DNA from: Candidatus Uhrbacteria bacterium CG10_big_fil_rev_8_21_14_0_10_50_16
GTDB lineage: Bacteria > Patescibacteriota > Patescibacteriia > UBA9934 > UBA11717
Length of the DNA: 42,016 nucleotides
Direction of reading: 5' to 3'
NCBI GenBank assembly: GCA_002774875.1
Contig: PCYM01000001.1
Coordinates: forward strand, 76,137 to 118,152
Below are positions 6,844-13,004 of this stretch, in pieces (positions within the stretch are counted from its first letter, which is position 1; each line of letters opens with the position of its first letter). The notes under the pieces are model-generated. The model saw only the letters and a list, made by a program, of their open reading frames with translations, was not told the origin of the DNA and did no database searches. The position numbers were made by a program, and so were the translations under genes.

Positions 6844-8090
6844 GCACCTGCAGCGTGAGACCCGGCAATAAAGCCAGTGGTCCAACAAAGTTGTAAGGAA
6901 AACCCGCCGGAGGGTCGATTGATGTCAATGGTATCTCCCACGAGGTAGAGATTTGGGTGGATCTTGGACGCCATGGTTTTAAAATCAACTTCTTTTGGGG
7001 ACACGCCTCCGTCGGCCACAATCGACCAGGCAAATCCCATGGTGCCATTAATAGGAAAATTGAGATCCTTTAAGATGTGGGCGAGTGTTTTGCGATCTTC
7101 CTTGGTGATGGAATGAACAGGGATGCCGCCGATGTAGGGCTGAATGCCGTCCAAGATGCAATCACTCAATTTTTTTTGCACCAGCTCCTTGAACACGGAT
7201 TTTAATTGTTTGTTTTTGTGGGACGCAAAGACGTCTTGCAGATGCTTGTCGAGTTGACCAAGGTTGAGATCCGGGAAAAGGTCGATGGATGCCGTAAGTG
7301 CACCTTGTTTGAGTAGTTTTTTAACGGTGTGTGCGGCGTTGATCACCACAGGGCCCGAGATACCAAAATGCGTAAACAAAAGACGCCCATGCACTTTATG
7401 CTGTGTTTTACCGTTTTGAATGAAGCGAAGATCCATGTCGTCCACACTCAAGCCAGACAGGTGATGCACCCATTCGGCGGTTGTACGCAGCGGTGCGAGG
7501 TTTGGGTCGGGTTCTTTGACCGAGTGGCCAATGGAGGCCAGCATAGAAAGGCCTTCGCCTGTGGAGCCGGTCTCGGGTGCGGCAAGCCCTCCCGTGGCGA
7601 GAATAACCCGTCTGCCATAAAACGCGCCCTTGCTTGTATGAACGCCTGTAAGAATACCTTCCGAGACAATCAAGGACTCTACGGCGGCGTTAAGCTGCAC
7701 GGTAACGTTGTTGCTCGCATGTACATAGGTCGACAAAACCTTGCAGACATCCTCGGCCTTTTGTGATTTTGGAAACGCGCGTTTTTGATCCTCGACGACA
7801 AGTGGGAGACCGCGACTTTCAAAAAACGTAAACGTGTCTTCCACATTAAACTGTGAAAAAGGGGAAAAAAGAAACTGCTTGGATTCTGGAAAGTTTTCTA
7901 AAAATAGGCGATTGTCGTATTCGGCATTGGTGATGTTGCAACGTCTGCCGCCCGTGATACTTAATTTTTTGCCAAGACGATTATTTTTTTCGATCAACAA
8001 AACCTTGGCTCCAAGTTCGCCTGCGCGACCTGCGGCCATCATTCCAGCGGGTCCTCCGCCGATAACAAGGATGTCGAATTGAGGTTCCAT
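6840..8090 (-). CDS. HI0933/BaiN-like NAD(P)/FAD-dependent oxidoreductase
   Basis: 416 residues. A dinucleotide-binding Rossmann motif lies at the N-terminus (VIGGGPAGMMAA, glycines 11-16) with the adenine-binding acidic residue in LLIEKN. TGGRRCNITN, LATGGLAAPETGSTG and, near the C-terminus, LYLVGDTIDINRPSGGFSLQ are hallmark blocks of the HI0933/YhiN/BaiN flavoprotein family. Length matches the family. Members are soluble flavoproteins of mostly unsettled function; BaiN was implicated in bile-acid chemistry, which need not apply here. It converges with the glycosyltransferase (4-nt overlap). The intergenic region upstream of its start holds the large folded element at 8119-8255, which could lie in its 5' leader. 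Confidence 0.9.
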   Translation of the reverse strand: MEPQFDILVIGGGPAGMMAAGRAGELGAKVLLIEKNNRLGKKLSITGGRRCNITNAEYDNRLFLENFPESKQFLFSPFSQFNVEDTFTFFESRGLPLVVEDQKRAFPKSQKAEDVCKVLSTYVHASNNVTVQLNAAVESLIVSEGILTGVHTSKGAFYGRRVILATGGLAAPETGSTGEGLSMLASIGHSVKEPDPNLAPLRTTAEWVHHLSGLSVDDMDLRFIQNGKTQHKVHGRLLFTHFGISGPVVINAAHTVKKLLKQGALTASIDLFPDLNLGQLDKHLQDVFASHKNKQLKSVFKELVQKKLSDCILDGIQPYIGGIPVHSITKEDRKTLAHILKDLNFPINGTMGFAWSIVADGGVSPKEVDFKTMASKIHPNLYLVGDTIDINRPSGGFSLQLCWTTGFIAGSHAAGA

Positions 8091-8118
8091 CTTAGTAGGA
8101 TTATGTGAATGCGTCGCG

Positions 8119-8255
8119 GGCTCACAGATTGTCTAAAAATGACATTCGACGTTTCCTGCGAACGTCTCATTGACGCAGTTCATAAAATACCCTCGTCTAA
8201 CTCGGGGCCAAGCTATTTTATAAACTGAGCCCATTTTTAGATAACCTGTGATCCC
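8119..8255. other. 137-nt imperfect palindromic element (possible structured RNA or MITE)
   Basis: The ends form a long stem: 8119-8142 pairs with 8232-8255 as GGG/CCC, TCACAG/CTGTGA and TCTAAAAATG/CATTTTTAGA, with only small internal mismatches. Inside are a hairpin with stem GACGTT (8149-8154)/AACGTC (8162-8167) and a second arm with CAGTT (8177-8181)/AACTG (8223-8227), AAAATA/TATTTT and a CCCtCG/CGGGG tip. The fold is therefore a three-way junction. It fills the gap between the M29-like gene (stop at 8266) and the flavoprotein start (8090). It lacks a clean U-tract, so a simple terminator is unlikely. Confidence 0.55.
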
Positions 8256-8265
8256 ACCCAATGAC

Positions 8266-9264
8266 TTAAACCTGGTACGTGCCGTCTTGATAGACAATTA
8301 CGCCGTCAATCTCTACCGTGGTTACATCCACAAACACATCTACGTGATACTTGCTATTGCGCTTGGGAAACCCGGGTTTACCATAGATTGTATGCTTTTG
8401 TCCAAGGGAGAGGTGTACGCCGCACATACGTTCGTAGCTTCCAACGTCCAGTAGGCGACGATTCCGTGTAAGGGCACGATTGAGGCCAAATCCTAGCTCG
8501 CGTACCCAGAGAGGCTCGTCGGTACGAATAATATCGAGAATCGCCGTAAAGGACGTCGGGGCGTTGGGTGTGTTTGTGATCAATCCCTTTTTGATCACCA
8601 CAAGGACGGGTTCCTCTGGAACCACGACTCGGCTTTGCTCATTCCCATACGCGTAAAGTTGTACCGTTCCGTTGACGCCAGAAAAATCGACAGCCTCGGT
8701 AAAGACCTCGCCAATAGGGAACTGCCCGCCAATGTTATTCATGTTTGAATAGTCGCCAATGTTGAGCTTGGCTTCCTCAAATGGTGTGTTATAGACAAGC
8801 TCGGCGTCGGGACCACGGACAATAATTTGTTTAGCATTATCGATAAGCAATTTAAGTTTTGGCCCGACGGTGCGATAGTAATCAACATCGTAGGCGAGTG
8901 CATCAATATACGTATCCCACTCTTCTTCGGGCATGCGATTGAGATGTGGATGTTCAATCACCGCCAGACCACGGTTAAACAGCTCTAATCGAAATCGAAA
9001 TTTATTAAGCCTAAAACTCGCCGATTGAATGAGGACAACGAGGCTGCCCGGCGTGAGGATGTTGATTTGATCAATGATTGCCTCGGGAGCCGTTTGGTTA
9101 AATTCGACCATCTGCGCGTTAGGCAAAACGGTTTTGTAGGCATGAGTGAGCAAATGCGCGAGGCCCGAATCTGTGTCAAACACAATAAGTACATCCGCGG
9201 CGGGCGGATGTTGGATGGCGGTATGCACAATGGCGTCAATATTTTTTTGAAGATGATCCTCCAT
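8266..9264 (-). CDS. M29-like (thermophilic-type) aminopeptidase family protein
   Basis: 332 residues, soluble. Recognisable blocks are NIGGQFPIGEVFTEAV (the family's P.GEV.T.P region with a metal-binding glutamate), ELGFGLNRAL, GVHLSLGQKH and HVDVFVDV, in the order of the metal-binding E/H/H/D residues of M29 aminopeptidases (AmpS, aminopeptidase T). It is a little shorter than classical M29 enzymes (about 400), mainly in the N-terminal half, so it belongs to the divergent leucyl-aminopeptidase-like branch. It would remove N-terminal residues from peptides in the cytoplasm, which suits a cell that scavenges amino acids. It follows the DUF5665 gene by 8 nt, so the two are probably co-transcribed. 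Confidence 0.72.
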   Translation of the reverse strand: MEDHLQKNIDAIVHTAIQHPPAADVLIVFDTDSGLAHLLTHAYKTVLPNAQMVEFNQTAPEAIIDQINILTPGSLVVLIQSASFRLNKFRFRLELFNRGLAVIEHPHLNRMPEEEWDTYIDALAYDVDYYRTVGPKLKLLIDNAKQIIVRGPDAELVYNTPFEEAKLNIGDYSNMNNIGGQFPIGEVFTEAVDFSGVNGTVQLYAYGNEQSRVVVPEEPVLVVIKKGLITNTPNAPTSFTAILDIIRTDEPLWVRELGFGLNRALTRNRRLLDVGSYERMCGVHLSLGQKHTIYGKPGFPKRNSKYHVDVFVDVTTVEIDGVIVYQDGTYQV

Positions 9265-9272
9265 AGTGTCTC

Positions 9273-9557
9273 TTAATCTTGAGGCGTTTGTATCTCTGTC
9301 TGCTGTTCGATAGTATTCGCGGCATCCTGATTAAAGGCACTTGTATCAACACCAAAGACGCGGAGTGTTTGGGACAAAATGAGGATAATAAGAGAGGCGA
9401 TAATAGAAGCGCCAATTGCTGTTCCGACACCAAAGACAACACCTAAAAGAAGACGTTTCTTGACGCTATTTTGTTTTTCGAGTGCAGAGGCGACGCGGCC
9501 AACTTCCTTTACAAGTCGCGCAGCAGTATTTGAGGCTGTTTGTTTTGTCGCAGACAT
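9273..9557 (-). CDS. Small DUF5665-like membrane protein
   Basis: 94 residues. A charged N-terminal helix (about 10-30) is followed by VKKRLLLGVVFGVGTAIGAS and a single long hydrophobic segment (about 36-63), then a polar tail rich in Gln and Asn. The pattern of a basic stretch, glycine-rich turn and one membrane helix matches DUF5665, widespread in CPR and Firmicutes and without known function. The start is supported by an extended -10 box 9 nt upstream. It is the first gene of a likely two-gene unit with the M29-like peptidase. Confidence 0.65.
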   Translation of the reverse strand: MSATKQTASNTAARLVKEVGRVASALEKQNSVKKRLLLGVVFGVGTAIGASIIASLIILILSQTLRVFGVDTSAFNQDAANTIEQQTEIQTPQD

Positions 9558-9566
9558 ATCTTATAT

Positions 9567-9575
9567 ATTCTATCA
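9567..9575 (-). promoter_or_regulatory. Extended -10 promoter, near-leaderless, for 9557
   Basis: On the minus strand this reads TGATAGAAT, ending 9 nt before the ATG at 9557. No Shine-Dalgarno sequence lies between. Confidence 0.5.
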
Positions 9576-9637
9576 TAGTATATAGACGTAATTGAGGGTC
9601 AACTTGATAAAAAATACAGAAATAAATTCTTGTAACA

Positions 9638-9667
9638 AAAACCACCCAACGAATGCTGGGTGGTTTT
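9638..9667 (-). terminator. Rho-independent terminator after the cupredoxin gene
   Basis: An 11-bp stem (core AACCACCCA/TGGGTGGTT) with loop ACGAATGC, followed on the minus strand by TTTTTG. It lies 11 nt after the stop of the cupredoxin gene at 9678. Confidence 0.8.
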
Positions 9668-9677
9668 GTGGAAACGC

Positions 9678-10226
9678 TTATTCTACAATCAACGTTCCAA
9701 CCATACCGTTTGCACGGTGGCTTCCAACGGTGCAGTAATATTCAAATGATCCTACTTGATCCGCAAGAAATGTTACGCTCGTTTTCTCGCCCGTGTTAAT
9801 GCGGTCTGAGGCGACGTGAAGTTGGTCAATGACGATGTCGTGTAAACCGTTAGACGAGGTAAAGTTGATTGTAACAGCCTGGCCTTTTTTGACGCGGAGC
9901 TCCTTTTCGGAGTAGCCGAACAGAAAACCGTCAACATTGAAGGAAATAGCTTCTGGCGCCTGAGCATTGTCATCCGTATCTTCCTCTGGTTCTCGTGAGT
10001 CGTCACGGTCTTCTATTTTGAGTACGTCGGTATCTTCCGTATCATTCTCAGATTCATCGACGGATTCTGACTCCTCTGCTTCGTCTGAGGCTTCTACGGA
10101 TTCTTGATCCTCAAACTGGCTGTCTCCACGTAAATCATCCTGATCTGCATTGGGTGTCAGGTTGCAACCAGCGCCCAGGAGCAAGAGCGGGAGCAAGAAT
10201 AGGGAGAGTCTCTGTGTTATTTTCAT
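9678..10226 (-). CDS. Cupredoxin-domain lipoprotein (blue-copper type)
   Basis: 182 residues. A lipoprotein signal peptide ends in the lipobox LLGAGC (Cys21). Residues 28-90 form a very acidic Asp/Glu/Ser linker. The C-terminal 90 residues are a plastocyanin/azurin-like cupredoxin: H129 in GLHDIVID and C165, H170, M175 in YYCTVGSHRANGMVG give the His-Cys-His-Met set of a type 1 copper site. The protein would be lipid-anchored outside the membrane and carry electrons or bind copper. The acidic linker may hold the domain away from the surface. A -35/-10 pair (TTGTCA, 17 nt, TAAGAT) lies upstream with a 24-nt gap to the ATG. The redox partner is not evident here. Confidence 0.85.
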   Translation of the reverse strand: MKITQRLSLFLLPLLLLGAGCNLTPNADQDDLRGDSQFEDQESVEASDEAEESESVDESENDTEDTDVLKIEDRDDSREPEEDTDDNAQAPEAISFNVDGFLFGYSEKELRVKKGQAVTINFTSSNGLHDIVIDQLHVASDRINTGEKTSVTFLADQVGSFEYYCTVGSHRANGMVGTLIVE

Positions 10227-10343
10227 AGGGGTTGTTTATGATTTGTCCCTATCTTAATATGCCGTCTGTGTCTTGACAATGTGGACAATTCTTGGAGTGG
10301 GGGAATGTTTGGGAGTGATTGGCCAAGAAGGGGAGCGTTATGC

Positions 10344-10372
10344 TTGATTGGATTGCTCGTTTATGTTACATT
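10344..10372 (+). promoter_or_regulatory. Promoter for tRNA-Trp
   Basis: TTGATT (10344-10349), a 17-nt spacer and TACATT (10367-10372) lie 18 nt before the mature tRNA 5' end. Confidence 0.5.
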
Positions 10373-10390
10373 TTAGCCGGCTTTGAAGAG

Positions 10391-10464
10391 AGGGGTATGG
10401 TGAAGAGGTATCACGCGGGTCTCCAAAACCCTAATCGGAGGTTCAATTCCTCCTACCCCTGCCA
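10391..10464 (+). tRNA. tRNA-Trp (anticodon CCA), CCA end encoded
   Basis: The cloverleaf is complete. The acceptor stem is AGGGGTA (10391-10397)/TACCCCT (10454-10460), the D-stem GTGA/TCAC, the anticodon loop CTCCAAA (10421-10427) with anticodon CCA at 10423-10425, the variable loop AATC, the T-arm GGAGG-TTCAATT-CCTCC, discriminator G and encoded CCA (10462-10464). The top anticodon-stem pair is a C-T mismatch; the other four pair. The CCA is also the left edge of a perfect 24-nt palindrome. Confidence 0.93.
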
Positions 10465-10485
10465 CGTCGTTCGCGAACGACGTGG
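10462..10485. repeat. 24-nt perfect palindrome, left copy
   Basis: A 12-bp perfect inverted repeat with half-site CCACGTCGTTCG, starting in the CCA of tRNA-Trp. It is closely related to the palindrome at 10868-10893. The pair brackets the tRNA terminator and the GIY-YIG gene. Confidence 0.7.
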
Positions 10486-10555
10486 CCTGCCACGCTAGGT
10501 ATTCAAGTTGATGCCAGGCTTAAGTGGGCATTCGTTCGCAACAATGTGACAGTAG

Positions 10556-10579
10556 AAAAGACGTCTCAGGACGTCTTTT
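10556..10579 (+). terminator. Terminator of the tRNA-Trp transcript
   Basis: Stem AAAAGACGTC/GACGTCTTTT, loop TCAG, with the T-run built into the 3' arm and CTGTT following. Confidence 0.75.
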
Positions 10580-10597
10580 CTGTTACCATGTATCAAT

Positions 10598-10858
10598 ATG
10601 TGGCATTTCTATATTCTACAATCTCAGAAAGAGCCAGACTATTTCTATAAAGGATCGACTGGTGACCTAAAGAATAGACTAAAGCTTCACAATGGCGGAG
10701 AGGTCAAATCTACAAAACTAAGACGAACCTGGAATCTCGTATATTACGAGGCTTTCGTTTCTGAAAAGGCTGCAAGGCTTAGAGAGTCTTCTGTGAAGAG
10801 GAGTGGTTCGGTTTCGGTCCCGCTCTCAAAACGGATAAATGAAGGCCTCAGAAACTAA
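10598..10858 (+). CDS. GIY-YIG domain protein (UPF0213-like)
   Basis: 86 residues, essentially a single GIY-YIG nuclease domain. FYILQS (4-9) and FYKGST (16-21) correspond to the GIY and YIG strands, DLKNRLKLHN (23-32) carries the catalytic-type arginine R27, WNLVYYEAF follows, and RLRESSVKRSG carries a glutamate at about 63. This matches the small UPF0213/YhbQ-type proteins common in CPR genomes. The last residues (SVSVPLSKRI) differ from the usual K(R)SGxxAxK end but keep the length. It begins 18 nt after the tRNA terminator and ends 10 nt before the second palindrome. Whether it is an active nuclease is not known; being flanked by palindromes suggests a mobile or selfish unit. Confidence 0.8.
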   Translation: MWHFYILQSQKEPDYFYKGSTGDLKNRLKLHNGGEVKSTKLRRTWNLVYYEAFVSEKAARLRESSVKRSGSVSVPLSKRINEGLRN

Positions 10859-10867
10859 AGGTGCCAT

Positions 10868-10893
10868 GGCACGTCGCTCGTGAGCGACGTGCC
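10868..10893. repeat. 26-nt palindrome, right copy
   Basis: GGCACGTCGCTC and GAGCGACGTGCC form a 12-bp stem around a GT centre. It shares CACGTCG and CGACGTG with the left copy at 10462-10485. Confidence 0.7.
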
Positions 10894-10939
10894 AAATGTC
10901 TCCGGGCGTTGTCTCGAAGATTTTTGTTTTTACCAAATC

Positions 10940-10983
10940 GAAACCGCCCATCAAGTGAACCTCCAGCCAAGCTGGGCGGTTTC
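10940..10983 (-). terminator. Long-loop hairpin after the GC-rich gene at 11031
   Basis: An 11-bp perfect stem, GAAACCGCCCA/TGGGCGGTTTC, with a 22-nt loop, on the 3' side of the minus-strand gene ending at 11031. It is followed on the minus strand by GATTTGGTAAAAAC, a poor U-tract. Confidence 0.6.
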
Positions 10984-11030
10984 TCGATTGGGCGGCTAGG
11001 AGAGAGGCTTACATTGTCTGTGGAAGGGGG

Positions 11031-11366
11031 CTAGCCCATGCTCCAGTAGTCTCCTTCCGGCAGGGTGTCCTCGGGATTGGCGATCGAGTGGTAGCGGAAG
11101 GCGCCTTGCCATTCACGTCTTCCGTCGCGAACCGTTACGGGGAATCCGCCAATCTCCACGGCCATGTTGCGAAATCGTGTGGCATGGTTGTTGACGTACG
11201 CCCAGAACCTCTTGCATTCCGCTGTGTTGGAAGAGTAGTAATTCCAGTCTATGCTCCACCACTCATTCTCATGTTGGTAACACCGGCTACATGCACCGGC
11301 AGCATCTACCTGCTGTCCTGCCGCCGCAAAGATCCGCTTCAACTCCTGTTCTCCGACAATAGCCAC
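11031..11366 (-). CDS. GC-rich orphan gene, hypothetical protein
   Basis: 111 residues from a GTG start at 11366. The start is chosen because a strong Shine-Dalgarno, AGGAATGGAGG, lies just upstream; native genes in this window lack one. Composition is clearly more GC-rich than the neighbours, especially at third codon positions. The protein is soluble and Trp/Tyr/Arg-rich, with CSRC near the N-terminus, ENEWWSIDWNYYSS and GRREWQGAFRYHS. No signal peptide or membrane segment is visible and I recognise no domain. A long-loop hairpin follows. It belongs to a group of similar GC-rich cassettes in this window (14989, 27124) and is probably acquired. Confidence 0.6.
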   Translation of the reverse strand: MAIVGEQELKRIFAAAGQQVDAAGACSRCYQHENEWWSIDWNYYSSNTAECKRFWAYVNNHATRFRNMAVEIGGFPVTVRDGRREWQGAFRYHSIANPEDTLPEGDYWSMG

Positions 11367-11458
11367 GTGGCCTCCATTCCTGCAGTGATCTGCGGAGCAA
11401 CCCTACTGCCAATTTGGCCATTTGTTAATACTTGCCCTAAGAAAATAATGATTTTTAT

Positions 11459-11487
11459 TTGCAAGGATCACTTTACGCACGTACACT
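11459..11487 (+). promoter_or_regulatory. Promoter-like pair before the 35-residue ORF at 11494
   Basis: TTGCAA, a 17-nt spacer and TACACT, ending 6 nt before ATG 11494, the same leaderless spacing as seen for the gene at 27636. Confidence 0.4.
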
Positions 11488-11493
11488 GTCTGT

Positions 11494-11601
11494 ATGATAG
11501 AAATTCAAGGAATCGCAGGGCTTCGGCTGGCGGTGCCCCAAAAGCACGTAGAGCGACGGAGGGCAGCTAGCGGAACATCGGCGAAGGCTGGTCCGCCATA
11601 G
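11494..11601 (+). CDS. Possible 35-residue leaderless micro-ORF (or gene remnant)
   Basis: A short frame beginning MIEIQGIAGLRLAVPQKH, basic in the middle (VERRRAA) and ending at TAG 11599-11601. The case for it is the promoter ending 6 nt upstream. Against it, the second half lies in a GC-rich folded repeat, so this could be the 5' stub of a gene cut by the repeat. No family is recognised. Confidence 0.25.
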   Translation: MIEIQGIAGLRLAVPQKHVERRRAASGTSAKAGPP

Positions 11602-11680
11602 CCTTACAGTCCACAGGACGAATGTGGCGACGGCGGACATTCCAAAAGCACTCGTGCAAGCAAGTGTTTTTTGTTTGTTT
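11515..11680. repeat. GC-rich structured repeat-like segment
   Basis: It contains nested inverted repeats: GTCCGCC (11591-11597) pairs with GGCGGAC (11632-11638), GCC with GGC inside that, and GTCC-ACA-GGAC at the tip. Related strings (TTCGGCTGGCGG, GAAGGCTGGTCCGCC) occur twice. A direct-repeat GCAAGCAAG and a T-run follow. It looks like a dispersed intergenic element rather than a gene. Confidence 0.4.
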
Positions 11681-11707
11681 TAAACCTACCCAAAACGGGA
11701 TTCGAAC

Positions 11708-11716
11708 TGGTATAAT
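11708..11716 (+). promoter_or_regulatory. Extended -10 promoter upstream of the metallopeptidase-like gene
   Basis: TGGTATAAT, a consensus extended -10 box, 58 nt before the ATG at 11775, the likely original start of the frame-disrupted gene. Confidence 0.5.
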
Positions 11717-11902
11717 GCGAACACTGTGAAAAATGAAGAACTAGTCATTCATAATTTCGACTAAACTTAAGAGTATGCATAGAAACAAAGAAGGTGGTCC
11801 TGAGTATATATCTAGCAGCCCGATGAAGATGTTAAGCAAGAGATCAAAGAGACGAACTCCGAAGAGCGACGATGGCTGGAAATCGGAAATAAGTTTTGGT
11901 CT

Positions 11903-12340
11903 TTGTTGTCTCAGCGTGTTGGGGCTAGGAACATCGGCTCAGTTGATGTTTTAAAAGTTGTGTTCAAATCGGATGCTGTATCATTTACAAAAACACGTGA
12001 ACGGCTTCTGCGCACCGGTACGGCCACAGAGAAGGATATCGATCAGTATGTTATCGGAAAGTATTTTATAGATTCAGATTCGGTGGAGTTCAACACGGGT
12101 TATGATGATATGCGATCACTAGGTATTGATCCTGACGAGCTTGTATTGCATGAATTAATTCATATGGTGCAAGATATGGCTGATAAATACCCAGACATGA
12201 AGGGGAATATTATAAGCAAGGGTCACGATATTGAATCTCCATGGGAGAAAGAGGCATATCGTCTACAGAAACAACTGCTTCCTGATTTTAAATCGTATTG
12301 TTCATGGGATGAGCCGTTGGATTGGCACGCGGCAGTATAA
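11903..12340 (+). CDS. HExxH metallopeptidase-like protein, 5' end frame-disrupted
   Basis: The open frame ending at 12340 contains LVLHELIHMVQDMADKY (HELIH, a zinc-binding HExxH motif) and, about 25 residues later, SPWEKEAYRLQKQL, whose glutamates fit the third ligand of gluzincin-type peptidases. Coding-like sequence continues upstream to 11816 (DEDVKQEIKETNSEERRW) but without an ATG; the first possible start in that frame is TTG 11903. A good ATG at 11775 (MHRNKEGGPEYISSSP) is in another frame and runs into the upstream segment near 11815-11825. A single-base indel would fuse them into one protein of about 188 residues. Promoter and terminator bracket the fused gene. Substrate unknown; length and motif resemble ImmA/IrrE- or SprT-like minimal metallopeptidases. 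Confidence 0.6.
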   Translation: MLSQRVGARNIGSVDVLKVVFKSDAVSFTKTRERLLRTGTATEKDIDQYVIGKYFIDSDSVEFNTGYDDMRSLGIDPDELVLHELIHMVQDMADKYPDMKGNIISKGHDIESPWEKEAYRLQKQLLPDFKSYCSWDEPLDWHAAV

Positions 12341-12416
12341 AAACCGATCTATTATAAGCTTAATGTTGTCCCAGTTCACGGTTCTGAACCCGTTCAGCAA
12401 TCGGAGCCAGAGAAAC

Positions 12417-12440
12417 ACAATCGCGGAGGCGGTTGTTTTT
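12417..12440 (+). terminator. Terminator after the metallopeptidase-like gene
   Basis: Stem ACAATCGC/GCGGTTGT (one T-G pair), loop GGAG, followed by TTTTTCTTT. Confidence 0.75.
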
Positions 12441-12491
12441 CTTTAACCCAAACGGGACGTTAGAACCCAAGTCTGGTAAGCTGGTATTAAT

Positions 12492-12728
12492 ATGATCAAC
12501 AACGAGGTAGTCCCACAGAAAAATAACCCCTTGCACGGCACTCCACTTAAAACAATTCTTGAGACGTTGGTCGAGCAATACGGTTGGGAAGAGCTTGCCA
12601 GTAGGATAAGGATTAACTGTTTTAAGGAAAATCCGAGTATTAACTCAAGCTTAGTGTTTTTACGAAGGACCCCATGGGCTCGGGAGAAGGTAGAAAAACT
12701 CTATCTCCGTGGTGTTGCACATGAATAG
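12492..12728 (+). CDS. VF530 family (DUF2132) DNA-binding-type protein
   Basis: 78 residues and nearly all domain: NPLHGTPLKTILETLVEQYG, WEELASRIRINCF, NPSINSSLVFLRRTPWAREKVEKLY. These blocks match the VF530 family (DUF2132), small helical proteins named after Vibrio fischeri VF530 and thought to bind DNA from structure. Length is normal for the family. The gene is monocistronic, with terminator-like hairpins on both sides (12417-12440 and 12732-12762). No Shine-Dalgarno is present; a TGGTAAGCT box ends 9 nt before the ATG, the spacing seen for leaderless genes here. The cellular role is not established. Confidence 0.85.
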   Translation: MINNEVVPQKNNPLHGTPLKTILETLVEQYGWEELASRIRINCFKENPSINSSLVFLRRTPWAREKVEKLYLRGVAHE

Positions 12729-12731
12729 TAT

Positions 12732-12762
12732 TTGGTTGTCAGAGTAACGTGCTGGCAACCAA
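12732..12762 (+). terminator. Hairpin terminator after the VF530 gene
   Basis: An 11-bp stem (TTGGTTGTCAG/CTGGCAACCAA, one T-G pair) with a 9-nt loop, followed by TGCCAATTTATTT. It starts 3 nt after the stop codon. Confidence 0.55.
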
Positions 12763-12985
12763 TGCCAATTTATTTCGACGATTATGTTGATTGCACAGTT
12801 GCTTTTTGTGCTGAACCTGTCTCCTCACACTTATCTTGGTCTTTACACCTTGGTTTAAAAAGAATAAAGGGGATGCGCTTGCGTTTGTCCTTGTGCTCCT
12901 TGGGGGTTGGGATTGCCTCTGTATTGATTCGATTGTTTATTGGGTTATAAACACGCGCTGGTCCCTCGTCTTTTTGAATGATGAC
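12763..12985 (+). other. No confident gene; possible frame-broken membrane-peptide remnant
   Basis: About 220 nt between VF530 and NUDIX. An ATG at 12784 opens MLIAQLLFVLNLSPHTYLG but stops near 12858. Two other plus frames then carry hydrophobic stretches (one ends GVGIASVLIRLFIGL at 12950; the other reads DALAFVLVLLGGWDC). No single frame gives a convincing protein, so I read this as remnant or non-coding sequence. Confidence 0.3.
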
Positions 12986-12994
12986 TGTTATGAT
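12986..12994 (+). promoter_or_regulatory. Extended -10 promoter, near-leaderless, for NUDIX gene
   Basis: TGTTATGAT ends 10 nt before ATG 13005; no Shine-Dalgarno sequence. Confidence 0.55.
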
Positions 12995-13004
12995 AGTCTT
13001 ATAA

